Part shown: piece after piece, positions 1 to 11,152 of the stretch
How positions within the stretch are numbered: the stretch's first letter is position 1
Layout: each line of letters starts with the position of its first letter
Assembly (NCBI GenBank): GCA_029448655.1
Contig: JACCLO010000028.1
Span: 86,657-150,656 of the forward strand
Length of the DNA stretch: 64,000 bases
From: Wolfiporia cocos
Taxonomy: Eukaryota > Basidiomycota > Agaricomycetes > Polyporales > Phaeolaceae
Direction of reading: 5' to 3'
Notes under the pieces: model-generated
Databases searched by the model: none
Told to the model about the DNA's origin: nothing
Seen by the model: the letters and a program-made list of their open reading frames with translations, nothing else
Program-made: the position numbers and the translations under genes

Positions 1-349
1 TGAGCTTTTATACTACGCTGGGTTTTAGGGGTCAAGTCCATCCCAGATGCCACCGCTACTATCTACGCTATAGTATCAAACGTTTGATAAGTATGTAGTG
101 ATGTATCCGAAACGATAGATAGGGATGATGGTGGTTGAACACCATCTATCAGCTAATAAACGATGAAGGTGAAACGGTGGCAGAGTTGGATCTGCCAAAG
201 GTGAAACGCGCCCTACATGCTAATACAACTGGGGATGCGCCCAGTAGAGTCACGAGTAGCCAGGGGGTTGGTTGCGCAACAAGTCCCTGTATCGTATTCG
301 CCCGGTGGTGAGTTCTGTCGATATTCGAAAAATTAAAATAACCGTAACA
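1..349 (-). repeat. 3' LTR of element A, cut by the window edge
   Basis: It matches 8666-9014 with only a few differences. On the minus strand it begins TGTTACGGTTATTTT directly after the polypurine tract. The outer part of the LTR lies outside the window. Confidence 0.9.
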
Positions 350-363
350 TCAGCCCCTCCCTA
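350..363 (-). other. polypurine tract of element A
   Basis: On the minus strand the purine run AGGGAGGGGCTGA abuts the LTR start TGTTACGG. This is the expected place for the plus-strand DNA primer. Confidence 0.7.
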
Positions 364-1590
364 GGCATTCGTCGGCCTCGACGAATTTTCCAAGTTCCTC
401 TCTTCAGAGTGCCTCGGCGTCCTGTTCATTGTAGATGTCGCCGTTCCCGCTGAGGGACGGGGTCGTAGGAGTTCGCCATACGAAGTGTTGGCGGCATTCA
501 TTCTGTCAATGACCTGGTTGATTGAGCCCACAAGCTCTGCAAATATAGTCGGGGCAGTCGAGGATCCAGTGGCTAGCGGATCCGCACTGCCGACAGGGTT
601 GTTCAGGCGAGGGCCTTGCTGGTACCCGTAGGAAAAGGGATATCTCTGAGATATTCGTTGTGTCCGGTATCTCCAGTGGTGAGCGGCGCGGTGGAGGTTC
701 CGTTGCGCCCATGTGGGTAAGGAGGCGGTGTCTCGTTCGTGCTCCCTCGCACCTCGCTCGAACTCCTCGCGGGTAATGCTCTGCACCGATGGAGATCGTC
801 GAATAGGCGGCGTGCTATTCGCTCTTCGCTGTCGTTCTGGGGTAGCCCTAGGGCTCGTCGGGCGTGCAGGTGGTTCACGTCTCCCGTTGCCTCCCATACC
901 AGGAATACGTGGCGTCGGGTCTCTAACTCCTGTTCGGCGGGCTCTCTGAGTCTTGGTAGGCAGTGGAAATAATACTCTATCGCCCTCCATAAAATCAAAC
1001 GGCCTTGCAACTCGGCGTCGTTCGTCGGGGGTGAAAAAGCAGGCGGGTCGTGGTGTGTATTCGGGTCGACCGGGAGTAACGTGCTCGCGATCCTCGAAGT
1101 CGTTGAGCGCGTTGTCGTAGTCGGGCCGTCGTGGTGGCGGCCAATCTGTCGATAAGTCTGTTGGTGAGTAATTCGAGTCCCTCTCTCTGCGCTCTGATCT
1201 GCCCCTCCATTCGGACAAGGTCCTCGGTGATGTTCTGGTACGAGCTGTAGACGTGTGTGAGGTCCTGCGCGATGTCGAAGAGGGCCGACCAGCCATCGGC
1301 TCGGCCAGCAAAAGGTCCCTCGGCCCTGTACCAGAGGAGGGCGTGTCTACTCTGCAGATGCTGGGGGAGTACCTTCTTGGTGGCGTACCTCGCGGTCGGC
1401 CTTCTCGACGATCTGCATCGCCGGGGGTCGTGGTTCGGCGGGGGAGCTGGTGGCGAGTCGTCGACATACTATTACTGTCCTGTTTTCGAGTGTCGGGGTT
1501 GTCCTGACTCTCGTCCTGTGGTAGTCTTTTATCAGCTCCTTGGAGTGCTCCAAGTTCGCCTCGTCTTCCATGAATTGTCGGCCGTGGCAT
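361..1590 (-). CDS. Pro/Arg-rich 3' module of element A
   Basis: An open frame of about 400 codons between the chromodomain and the 3' LTR. It is rich in Pro, Arg, Ser and Thr, with aromatic patches such as SQRYPFSYGYQQGP, and ends with a more ordered helix-like stretch (AELVGSINQVIDRMNAAN). It follows the chromodomain after single-base frame changes near 1590-1634, so it may be the C-terminus of pol or a separate ORF. I see no env-like signal peptide or membrane segment. Its composition is coherent in this frame only, which argues against a shadow ORF. The function is unknown. Confidence 0.55.
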   Translation of the reverse strand: MPRPTIHGRRGELGALQGADKRLPQDESQDNPDTRKQDSNSMSTTRHQLPRRTTTPGDADRREGRPRGTPPRRYSPSICRVDTPSSGTGPRDLLLAEPMAGRPSSTSRRTSHTSTARTRTSPRTLSEWRGRSERRERDSNYSPTDLSTDWPPPRRPDYDNALNDFEDREHVTPGRPEYTPRPACFFTPDERRRVARPFDFMEGDRVLFPLPTKTQRARRTGVRDPTPRIPGMGGNGRREPPARPTSPRATPERQRRANSTPPIRRSPSVQSITREEFERGAREHERDTASLPTWAQRNLHRAAHHWRYRTQRISQRYPFSYGYQQGPRLNNPVGSADPLATGSSTAPTIFAELVGSINQVIDRMNAANTSYGELLRPRPSAGTATSTMNRTPRHSEERNLENSSRPTNA

Positions 1591-2900
1591 AGCCTTTCCA
1601 CTTGACGAAGTATTGATGCTTCTTTCCTTTCCATCTGTCAGCCAAGATGGCTTCGACTTCGTATTCCTCCTGTCCCTTGATGATATCAGGTGGCGGCCGT
1701 AGGTAATTGGGTCCGTGCACCCTTGTTTCTTTGAATGGTTTTAGTAAGGCAGCATGGAATACCGGATGAATTTTCCAGTTCGCCGGTAACTGCAGCCGGT
1801 ATGTCGTGGGTCCCATCTTTTCTGTGATGGTGAAGGGTCCTTCCCTTTTTGGTGCTAGCTTGTTAGATTCGTAGGGGATGGTTAGGTTCTTTGCGTCGAG
1901 CCAAACCTTGTCTCCTTTCTCGAGCTTCGGTAATTCTCGGAGGAAACGTCCCGCCATTCTTTTCTGAGCTAGTTCGTGCGCGATGAATGCCATCTTTCGC
2001 GCCTCTTTGATCTTTTTGATCCTGTCAACTGCTGCCAGGACGTTTCCTACCCTGTCGTAGTCTGGGAATCCCCTTGGAATATAACCCAAGATTATTTCAA
2101 GGGGCGCAGGTCAGTTTTCGGTTCGCTTGGTGTTGTGCGCAAATTCGACGTCGGGTAGTCGTTGTACCCATTGGAAAGGGTCGTTCATGCAATAGATACG
2201 AAGGTACACTTCGAGTTGTTGATTCATCCTTTCCGTTTGTCCGTCGGTCTGTGGATGGTACGCCGTACTCATCGCAGATTCCGTTCCCTGCAGCTTGCAT
2301 AATTCCTTGAACAGTTTCGATGCGAACTGTGGTCCCCTGTCTGAAATGATCTTTCGGGGAATGCCGTATTGTGAGTATATCTTTCGATGGAATATTTCTG
2401 CGGCCCCTTCGCTCGTGATTGTTTTGTCGCATGGGGTGAGAGAGATGGCCTTGGATAGGCCATGGTCGACAATCACCATCATGGAGTCATATTTTCCGAC
2501 TCTTGGCAGGTCGGTGACAAAATCGACCGAGCACTGTGAGAAGGGAAGGGCGTCCTCCCGTGTCGGTATTGGCTGTAAAGGGGGTTTTAGCGGGTTCCTA
2601 TCAGGTTTCATCTGTTGACAGATTGCACAGCCTCGGACGTATTCCGGTATCATTGTTCCCATGTCAGGCCACCAAAAGTGGGTCTTAACCTGTACTGTTT
2701 GTACCCCAGATCCCAGGGTGTCCGGCCGGGATCGTGTCGTGGTATTTTGAAATGACGTCCCGTCGAAGGCCCTCATCTTTTGGCACGTACATCCTGCCCC
2801 TGTAGAGCAGTATCCCATCCGTTTGTTGCCATTCATCTGCGGTGGTTCTTGCGGGGAATTCGTCTGTGCCCCCTAGAGCACGGATCGCCTGTTCCGCAGA
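1540..2900 (-). pseudogene. integrase with C-terminal chromodomain (element A)
   Basis: It carries the HHCC zinc finger ([10 protein letters not shown], then CAICQQMK), the catalytic core with [19 protein letters not shown] and the Glu in DGQTERMNQ, the GPFTITEKMGPTTYRL C-terminal fold, and a chromodomain (YEVEAILADRW, YFVKWKGY). Integrase inserts the cDNA, and chromodomains of this class steer insertion to modified chromatin. The last chromodomain residues lie in the next frame (EDEANLEHSKELI), so at least one single-base shift sits near 1600. All three DDE residues are present. Confidence 0.88.
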
Positions 2901-4560
2901 TTCATCTCGATCGTTGGCGTTCTTGATTCGATCGATGATCGGGATCTGGATTGCGTGGACGACGAGTTCATTTGGAATCATGGTGATTCCTCGTTGTCTT
3001 CGTTGCTTTCGTCTAGGTGATACAACCTGGACAATGTGTCGGCCATGACTAGTTTCCTCCCGGGGATGTGTTGTAATTTCAGGTCGAATTGCCGAGAGGA
3101 ATAGATGCCATCTCGCGTGTCGCCGATTTAGGCGCTGTGCGCTACTCCAGTACGACCGGGTCTGATGATCGCTTCGGATCAAGATCCGATGCGGTGCTCC
3201 TTCTAACAGGTGCCGCCATTCTTCTAGTGCTCGGACGATTCCGAGTAGTTCGCGATCATAGATTTCGTAGTTCCGTTCTGTGGATGTCAGGGATTGTGAG
3301 AGATATCCCACTGGCCGTTCACGCCCCGTTTCATCTGTCCTGTTTTAGCACTGCCCCTGTGGCAAACTGAGATGCGTCTGTTTCGAGGATGAATGGTTTC
3401 TCATTGTCTGGCGTTCATAGTGCGGGCGCCGTTGTGAATGCCTGCTTCATGAAGTCGAACGCCTTTTGTTCTTTATCCGTCCACTGGAATCCTGTCCCCT
3501 GTGACCGTTTTCGTGAGATCCACCAGGGGTCGGGCGTGCGTTGAGTAGTGATCGATAAATTTCAGATAGAAGTTTGCAAATCCTAGGAAGGATCTGACTT
3601 CCTTGAGATTTCGGGGAGTCGGCCACTCTTTAATCCTATTGAGTTTCGCTGGGTCCATCTGGATGTTTCCTGGGGTGATGACTAGTCCTAGAAATTCGAC
3701 TCTGTCGACACCGAAGGCGCATTTCTCGGGTTCACAAAGAGATGGTTATCCACCAATCTCTGAAGGATTCGCCGTTCCCGTTCCTTGTGTGTTTTTCTCG
3801 TCTTCTGAGAAAATGAGGATATCGTCCATGTAACAAGCACCCATCCTTCGAAGATTTCTTCTTTCAGGATTCGTTCATCATTGCCTGAAAGGTCCCGGGT
3901 GCATTGCACAATCCGAAAAACATAACCGTGGGTTCGTACAACCTTCGGTTTGTTTTGAAGGCCGCTTTCCATTCGTCTCCTTTCTTGATTCGCACGTTGT
4001 TGTACCCCGCTCTAAGGTCCATTTTCGTGAAAATCCTTTGCTCCTTTTAGCTTTTCAGGAGCTCCGAGATTAATGGCAAGGGATAGACGTTCTTTATCGT
4101 TCCTTCGTTCAGATATCGATAATCTTGACAGGGTCGTAGGCCGCTGTCTTTCTTGGGACGAAGAAGAATGGTGACGCCATCGGGGATTTTGAAGGGACTA
4201 TGAATCCCTGGCCAGGTTTTTCTTTTAGGAATTCGTCCAGCGCCTGTTGCTCTTTAGGCAACAGTGCATAGACTTTGCAGTCCTTCGGCACGAAATCGGG
4301 TTTTAATTCGATTGCGTGGTCCCATGGTCTCGACGGGGGGAACGCCGCTGCGGACTCCTTACTGAACACCTTGGTAAAGTCTAGTAGTGTTTCGGGACCA
4401 TTCCTCAATTGTTCGTTCTGGTTCAGGGGTTTCTGTGCGAATTCTTGGGACTTCGTCAGCGCTTTCCTGACAGCATTGATGATTTGTATCTTTGTTCGGA
4501 ACTTCTTTCGTGTTTCCCCTTTCTCTCCTATGATCCTAGGGTTATCTTTTGCAAAGCGTC
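2900..4560 (-). pseudogene. reverse transcriptase and RNase H (element A)
   Basis: RT is recognisable from WDHAIELKPDF (about 4300), [12 protein letters not shown], the active-site YMDDILIF (about 3805-3835), and the thumb and connection region with EVRSFLGFANFY. RNase H shows STERNYEIYDRELLGIV and ALEEWRHLLEG (about 3180-3280). The domain is spread over several frames, so this copy could not make an unbroken polyprotein unless the shifts are sequence errors. The family assignment to Ty3/gypsy pol is secure. Confidence 0.9.
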
Positions 4561-4599
4561 GGATCGCTTCGTACTCCTCAGGAGTATAGAGCCGCTGTG

Positions 4600-4990
4600 C
4601 TGTTTCTTCTGGCTGGTCCGTAGATCCAAATCCTTTCTCCCCTCGTTCTGTTCATCTAGGTCCTCGACCTCCAAAATGTCGGGGGTTAGGTGTCGTCGAA
4701 AATTATCTGGGCTATTCGCATGCCCGGGATAATTCTATGTGCTTTGTCTGAATAGTTGAAGACGATGGCTCCGACGTCTCCTCGGTAGTCCGAGTCTATG
4801 ATTCCGGCCTGTACTACCAGTCCGTGTCTGAGGGTGTTGCCTGATCGTCCGGCCAACCTTCCATACGATCCCTTCGGGATCTTCATTTTTACTCCTGTGG
4901 CAGACGAGTTTCCATCCTCCGGCGGAATCTCGGTTTCTTCTGCAGCGTAAAGGTCATACCCTGCGGCTTCTTGGGTTCCCCTTGTCGGAA
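4600..4990 (-). CDS. trimeric dUTPase domain in pol, between protease and RT
   Basis: All five trimeric dUTPase motifs can be read in order on the minus strand: motif 1 AAGYDLYAAEE, motif 2 PKGSYGRLAGRSG, motif 3 GIIDSDYRGDVGAIVFN, motif 4 PGMRIAQIIF, and after a short linker motif 5 ERGEKGFGSTD. A frame change lies between motifs 1 and 2 and another after motif 4. The enzyme hydrolyses dUTP to dUMP and would keep uracil out of the cDNA. dUTPase-bearing Ty3/gypsy elements are known from basidiomycetes. Here the domain replaces the linker between protease and RT. Confidence 0.88.
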
Positions 4991-4999
4991 TTTTCCCTT

Positions 5000-5400
5000 C
5001 TGAGCAACTACCATTTCCACCGTATCCATTTGGATCGTGGCTTCGGTTTCTTTTCTTCTGCCCCTAGTATTGATCGTACATCGACTGTTTGGTCCTTCCA
5101 GTCGATTGTGGGTTTTTCGTCTTTTAGCCATCCATACCCTAGAATCATATTCTCTGTTCCGATCGATCCTACCAAGAATCGGACCTTTCGCGTTTTCTGG
5201 GTCTTCGGATATCGTAGTAGTATGGTGGCTTCTCGGTCTATTCGCCCATCTTTGTTTTCATGTTCCGTCAACATTTTTGACGATAATCGGGTTCTTCAAG
5301 GGTTGCGTGGGCACCTTGTATTTTTCTACCACTCTGCTGTGGATCAGGTTTGGACATTGCTCCTGAGTCGATTAGTGCATTGCACTTCACGGGTTTTTGC
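5000..5400 (-). pseudogene. retroviral-type aspartic protease (element A)
   Basis: The catalytic motif ALIDSGA is at about 5352-5390, followed by RKVRFLVGSIGTENMILGYG and WLKDEKPTIDWK, the usual flap-to-ILG layout of gypsy proteases. It would cleave the Gag-Pol polyprotein. It lies just downstream of the gag zinc knuckle and just upstream of the dUTPase. A stop or shift occurs soon after the DSGA motif. Confidence 0.8.
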
Positions 5401-5554
5401 CAGCGTCATGATTACCGGAATGAAGAGGGATCGATTCTTCTCGAACGAGGTAATTACATGCGCTGCTTTCTCGGAGGGTAAGACCGTGGGCTTCCCTCCT
5501 AGGCAAAATCCTGTTCTTCTACGAGCCGTGCTAGGAGCTCGGGGTTCTTGGCTT

Positions 5555-8263
5555 TCAGAGCCCTAATTGCTGTGACCGCTCTGTTAGCGGTGACATATTC
5601 AGTCTCTTCTTCGGAGACTTCTTCGATGCGAGCTTCTTGCTCGGCTTCTTCTTCTTCGGTTTTTCGAGTAGTCCGCCTAGGGCGGGCTGGTTTCCTCGGC
5701 TCTTCGGGCAGTCTCGCGACATATGTCCTGGCTGATGACAGGTGAAGCATTTTCCTTTCTTGATGTGATCGTCCCTTTCCTGGGTGGTCATTCGATCTAC
5801 ATCCATTGCGTTCGGATCTTTCGGTGCGGTTGTCTGTGGAGCACTAGTGCTGTCCGTTATTCTGGTTCGAGGCTTGCCAAGCCTTTTTCTTGACAAACGG
5901 TTTGTCCCGTTTCAAGAATATCTTGTACGTATTTTCATAGTACGAGGCAGCGGACTGCCATTCATCAATGGTTGCTGGTAGCGGTCGAACACCGATGATG
6001 TTATCGGGTCGTGTGTTCGGGTAACCCTTCTTCAAAGAGGGTTATGAGCAACGCGTTTCCGTCCGCGCTGTATCGCTCGTACTGGGCCTTTCCGGCAAGT
6101 TGTTGAACTCGGTGATATAATCATCAATGTCCTTCCTGTCCTGGGTTACGTCCAGGATTTTCTTCCGCGCATTCTGTACCTCTTCGATGGCTCCGAAGGC
6201 TTTCTGGAAGTCTGCATCAAACTGTGCAAGACTAGGTGGGAAGATCGTTTCGTCTGGGGGTTCGTGTAACCCGGTGGTAATTTTGTTCCACTGGCCTGTT
6301 TCCCCTTGTTCGAAATATATATCACAAGACGCGCTGCGGACCCAAGCAACGTGCTTATGAGTGGCATATAGCCACTCCCCCAAAAAAGGGCTACGATAAC
6401 AGCTCATGCTGCTATCGAGGGTCCAGCTGATATCTGCAGTTCATATTCCCACGCTCGGCGCCTATTAGACACTCTATGGTGTAGGCATGTATGCCGGCGG
6501 CCAGTACGGGTAATGTACCCTAGTTATTGCTCCGTAACGTCTATGATATTATGCTTTCGCATTATCTGTGACATTACCCCCACTTCAAGGATTACCGTCT
6601 CTGGTTAAGGAGATAACTTAGGCTGCATCAAGCCGCCCCCGGTACTAGTAATCACTTCTACTATGCTTTGTCATTGTGCCTGGTGAAGGGTACCCCAATC
6701 CCTTATACCATTTGGCTTATGACGTGCTGTGCCAACCTCTTGAAGGCCGCGACTTACACCCTGGATTTGGGGTGCGGGTTAAGGCTATTTAATAGTAGTT
6801 TTTACACGCAAGCTCTTGACCAATTCTTATCCCCTGATACCTTACGGTTATAGAGGGGCCCCATGATACAGGGGGTCACGTGGTGGGTACTTTTCCTCAG
6901 CCGCCAAGTGGTTCGGAAGGCGCCCCAGGCAGTGGAAAATATTTGCCACCACCCAGGTTCGAACCGGCGACCGGGTGAGCTGTTATTATATCACAAGACG
7001 CGCTGCGGACCCAATGCAACGTGCTTATGAGTGGCATAATAGCCACTCCCCCAAAAGGGCTACGATAACAGCTCATGCTGCTATCGAGGGTCCAGCTATA
7101 TCTGCAGTTCATATTCCCACGCTCGGCGCCTATTAGGACACTCTATGGTGTAGGCCATGTATGCCGGCGCCACGTACGGGTAATGTACCCTAGTTATTGC
7201 TCCGTAACGTCTATGATATTATGCTTTCGCATTATCTGTGACAATATAAGAGAGGATAAGATCACTCTCTGAACGTCGTTCTGGGAATGATGTTTCGTAA
7301 CATCGTAAACCAGGAATTGCACTGGTTTATGAAAGTTCTGCATGTCAGATCGTTCCCCGTCGAATACGTCTGGGGATTGATCTTTATCATCGGGGGTCGG
7401 TAGTACGGGTTTGGCGCCGGAGGTTGAGGCTGCGGGCGCATTCGGTGGTGGAGGTCCTCCTTCCTCCCGGGTATCCTCCACCTGGGTTTCCTGGGTTTCC
7501 TCCGGGGTTCCCTGGGTTTCCTCCAGGGTTTCCTCCTCCGGGGTTCGCGGGGGTTCCTCCTCCGAATCCTCCAGGAGGGGGGGCATTCCCTCCTCCGAGT
7601 CCGAAGTTTCCTCCCAGTCCTCCTCCGCTTGTACCTGCGGAGGTTCGTCCAAATAGGGCCTGAAGGCCATGTTCCTGGGTTTGTCGTTCCCATTCCTCCG
7701 CTTGGGCTAGTCCAAGACGGATTTCCTCCGCTACCCATTCCGGGTGCGTTCTGTGGGGGGTTTCCAAAGAGGTCTGTTTCCTCCAGCCATAGGGCCCAAT
7801 CCACTCTGCGCAAAAGCAGATATAAATCCTGGAGGGTCCTGTCCTCCGGTCTGGCTGTTATCTGTTCCTGTAAAATTTCCAGGATTTCTCCCATCATCTC
7901 CGATGCGCTCAATTCCTGCCATTCCTGTGGCGCCCGAAGGCTGATTCGTATTTCCTCGGCATCGAAGGTTCTGTTGATGGTTTCGGTTTCGTTTTCGGTC
8001 AACGTCGCGGTTGACATCGGAGGGAGTTCTCCAAATCGTTCGAACGCTTCACGCGTTATTTCCCAAGCGGTCGTTCTTGCGGAGGGGTATACTTCTACCC
8101 ACTTCGATGCCCTATCTTCTCTTGGGAATGACAACAATTCCTCCGCGGTACGGAAGGCTCCAATGGTGTCAGTCCACTCGTATCGGTTGAGTCTGTAGAC
8201 TCCCTGAATGTCCTCGGGCAAGAGTTCAATCAGTCGTGCTGGGAATTCTGGTCCAAATATCAT
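5555..8263 (-). pseudogene. gag of element A, split by a TRIM
   Basis: It starts with an ATG at 8261-8263 near the 5' LTR. The N-terminal half is followed by a Gly/Pro/Asn-rich repeat stretch (about 7440-7640) and the start of the capsid (FINQCNSWFTMLRNIIP). The TRIM at 6320-7243 interrupts the capsid, which resumes at about 6318 (GETGQWNKITTG) and ends with a zinc knuckle CFTCHQPGHMSRDC (about 5705-5749). Several single-base frame changes occur. Gag forms the particle and packages the RNA. With the insertion this copy cannot make a whole Gag. Confidence 0.85.
6320..7243 (-). mobile_element. TRIM (terminal-repeat retrotransposon in miniature), copy 1
   Basis: Direct repeats at 6320-6573 and 6989-7243 (about 254 bp) flank about 415 bp without coding capacity. 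The target duplication is ATATA (6315-6319 and 7244-7248). On the minus strand each repeat starts TGTCACAGATAATGCG, and the right-size purine tract TGAAGTGGGGGTAA precedes the left repeat, so the element points to minus. It sits in the capsid region of element A gag. A near-identical copy is at 14927-15843. Confidence 0.93.
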
Positions 8264-8289
8264 GTGCCCTTACACCGTGGTAGGGAGGG

Positions 8290-9014
8290 TGTGATAAGCT
8301 CGACCTTCTGTTACGGGTCGAACACCCGTTCGTATATTCGAGTCGCGAATATAGATCGTTCTTCTGCATGTGGCGTATAGCCGTATGCAAGGCAAATGCT
8401 CGTTAGATGCCTTCAAGTCCTAGGTGAAGTTCCTAGGAGATCGTATAATATCCAATACGCGTTAGAGGAATATAATCTGTTCAGGTGCGAGTCGAATAGA
8501 ATATAAGACTCGCCTAAGTCCGAGAAGTCAGTGTGCACTTCGAGGACTTAGTCGTTCGGTTGCTCGAGTGAGAAATACTGAGCATAGTTTCCTACGTTTG
8601 GTACGAGTATAAGACTTCTTGTTTATACAACAAGGTCGAGCTGAAGGGCCTCGACAATAAGTACATGAGCTTTTATACTACGCTGGGTTTTAGGGGTCAA
8701 GTTCATCCCAGATGTCACCGCTACTATCTACGCTATAGTATCAAACGTTTTGATAAGTATGTAGTGATGTATCCGAAACGATAGATAGGGATGATGGTGG
8801 TTGAACACCATCTATCAGCTAATAAACGATGAAGGTGAAACGGTGGCAGAGTTGGATCTGCCAAAGGTGAAACGCGCCCTACATGCTAATACAACTGGGG
8901 ATGCGCCCAGTAGAGTCACGAGTAGCCAGGGGGTTGGTTGCGCAACAAGGCCCTGTATCGTATTCGCCCGGTGGTGAGTTCTGTCGATATTCGAAAATCA
9001 AAATAACCGTAACA
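8290..9014 (-). repeat. 5' LTR of element A
   Basis: The right boundary, ending CCGTAACA on the plus strand, is shared with the left LTR. The left boundary at 8290 (TGTGATAAGC) is inferred from the TG/CA rule and the nearby gag start, because the matching part of the other LTR is outside the window. No convincing tRNA primer site follows, so self-priming or an unusual primer is possible. Confidence 0.75.
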
Positions 9015-9062
9015 CTCCCCAACCTGAGTTGCCCGAGAAAATAGCCACGGACTGAAGTGGAT

Positions 9063-10800
9063 TAGTGATGTGCCAGGCCCAGCCCAGCTCAAAAGCCCCG
9101 GCTTCGGCCCGGCTTGGGATGGCCCATGGCTTTTCAAAACCTCAGGCCAGGCCTCATTGACAGCTCACGGCTTGGCCCGGCTAGGTCCCAGCTTGGCCGC
9201 GGCCTACCACTGCTAAGATAATCGTCACTTTTAGCTTCAGAGCTTGAGATTCACCTTTGCCAAACCTTTCCAGATGAAATAGAACCTTTAATCCTCCGAT
9301 CTATAGTAGGATTAAGCATGAAATAATCATTCACTAGCGCAGCATTCAGTAGCGTGCCTGCCATATGGGGGATCATATAGGCGCCAAAAGTGAGTGGCAG
9401 GCTTCACGTTGAGGACTTGACTTTTCTGTAGTTTTAAATAAACAAGATAGGTGCACAATGATTGAGTTGAGCATATAACTGGCCTGTATGGGCTTATATT
9501 GTGCCTGCCAGATATTGTAGCCATTAAGATCCTAGGCCAGGGCTCAACAGCTTGGCCTGGCCTGGCCTGTATCTCAGGCCGGGCCCTGGGCCGTCTCTGT
9601 CACAAGCCAATTTCCAAGCCTAGTAGAACAGCCTAGGTTGACACCCCACTCACGCCTCTTGCACGCTAAAGCACTCCATCCCAGCCCAGCTGGATACGTA
9701 CGGCAATGCTAGTAGAAGCCCTCCGATACACAAGTCACTACGGGCACTAGCAGACCACCAGCAGTCCGAACCTTACACCAGTCCCAGTCCCCGGCAGTCA
9801 GTACAATACTGCCTAGTCCATACAACCTAGTCATGGGCCACCTCTAGGAACCACCAGCGTGGCTAGCACAGCAGGTAACCCCAAGACAATCCAGGTTACC
9901 AGCCACGCACATACACTACACACTAACTAGAGGAATGACCTACTATTATGCACGTGACCTAAACACTACGCCCAATGTCTCACATCTCTTACACCACAGA
10001 CACTCGCCATTACTGGCATAGACATTCCCCATTACAGGCATGGCCCCGACCTGTATAGACTTCTGCCCGTGGATGGCAGCAATCCCATACAAGCACTAGG
10101 ACCTATGCACCTACAGTCTACGAGTCTACGCCCTACGCCTTCCTTCAGTACCGCAACCTCTGGAACCGGGCCGTGAACGATCGACCCTCAGTTACCGTAA
10201 CCTCGGGAACCTAGGCCACCAAAGCACCTTCAGACCACATCTTGTCAAACCACGCCATGGAATGGTGCACCCCTGCTGGGATGGCAGCACATGACCTATG
10301 AGGAGCACTGGTCGTTATACCCTGATCGACGAAAACCACCGATCATTACACCCGACTCGAAGCACTGATCACCACGCCATTACTGGTATCACCCGATCGA
10401 CAAGAACCACTGATCGTTAACCCGATCGATGGCAACCCCCCTGATCCAATCCCATCACACTACGTTGCTATGGCATCTCGCTACGTACCAGTGCTCCAAT
10501 GCCATTACCGGCCCCATAGCTTAGACAATGTATACCAGCAAGTAGATGACCCCATAGTCACGCGAGCCCCCACATGTACAAAACAGTAGTAATATATAAG
10601 CCAGACAGTCTCGAGCATAAACCCTCAGACTTGTTTGGCCTCTTATGGCTAGTAGTCCCAAATCAGGAAGGCACCTTTGTGTGAGCCCCCTTCCCCTGGT
10701 TGAGTGCTAGTTAGTAGCGTGTGTCAGTCTCAAGCCGTGCTGTAAAGCCCAGACTTGGCCCGGCCCAGCTCATGGCCAAAGCTGGGCCTGCACATCACTA
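9063..10800 (+). mobile_element. hAT-type MITE, copy 1, carrying a solo LTR
   Basis: The terminal inverted repeat TAGTGATGTGCCAGGCCCAG has its complement at 10781-10800 (one base missing in the right copy). The element is flanked by the 8-bp duplication AAGTGGAT (9055-9062 and 10801-10808). The 8-bp duplication and this terminus type point to hAT. Without the LTR inserted at 9598 the element is about 600 bp, with no transposase. The interior matches the copies at 12941 and 38261. Confidence 0.92.
9598..10726 (+). repeat. solo LTR, 1129 bp, inside the hAT MITE
   Basis: It begins TGTCACAAGCC and ends GCGTGTGTCA, with the target duplication GTCTC at 9593-9597 and 10727-10731. It has a TATA-like AATATATAAG near 10590, followed by a weaker form of the stem-loop seen in other LTRs (GTCT..GAG pairing with CTC..AGAC). 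No internal domain is present, so it is a solo LTR left by recombination. Confidence 0.92.
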
Positions 10801-10808
10801 AAGTGGAT

Positions 10809-11152
10809 GGATGAAGGGTTTAGAAATCAAGAGGCTGCTGATGGCAACGTGAGTATACGATTCTCAATACAAGTCTTTGTCGATCAATCTGGGCGATCCC
10901 TAGTCCTTGACAAACTTCCAAAACCATGAAAGAGAAATTGCCTGGCCATTCAGGATGGACCTGGTTGGAATACAAGGGGCAGAGGAGTGATAGAAAAACC
11001 TCAATATGAACACATGTTCAGTGATGTAATGTGAAGCGGCATGACATGACAGCAGAGGCATGATTGAAGTGATAAATATGAGTGAAGCTGCCCTGGCCAT
11101 GTCATGGAGGGCATAAGCATACTGGGTGCCATGAGCAGAGAGGAGGTGAGAG
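10809..11152. other. unassigned stretch between MITE and LTR
   Basis: Short open frames occur on the minus strand (10900-11192), but none shows a recognisable domain. It may be the older host sequence into which the MITE and the LTR inserted. Confidence 0.4.

Larger units (their letters stand above)
1..9014 (-). mobile_element. Ty3/gypsy chromovirus with internal dUTPase (element A)
   Basis: An LTR retrotransposon read on the minus strand. The sequence from position 1 to 349 recurs at 8666-9014, so the window starts inside the 3' LTR and the 5' LTR is at the right. Between them, in minus-strand order, are gag, an aspartic protease, a dUTPase, reverse transcriptase, RNase H, integrase, chromodomain and a Pro/Arg-rich module. 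Most domains are readable, but the frame changes several times by single bases and a TRIM splits gag. The integrase DDE residues are intact. It is clearly younger than element B. Whether the frame changes are decay or sequence error cannot be told from this copy alone. Confidence 0.93.

Noticed and set aside
361..1590. env-like gene in element A
   Set aside because: The module has no signal peptide, no transmembrane segment and no Cys pattern. It is Pro/Arg-rich throughout.
6950..6985. A tRNA gene in the TRIM because of GGTTCGAACC
   Set aside because: Only a T-arm-like stretch pairs, with a mismatch. No A box, anticodon arm or acceptor stem could be placed at the right spacing. Kept only as a weak B-box observation.
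7424..7663. Collagen-like plus-strand ORF rich in Pro and Gly
   Set aside because: It is the reverse reading of the gag low-complexity repeat of element A and has no independent support.
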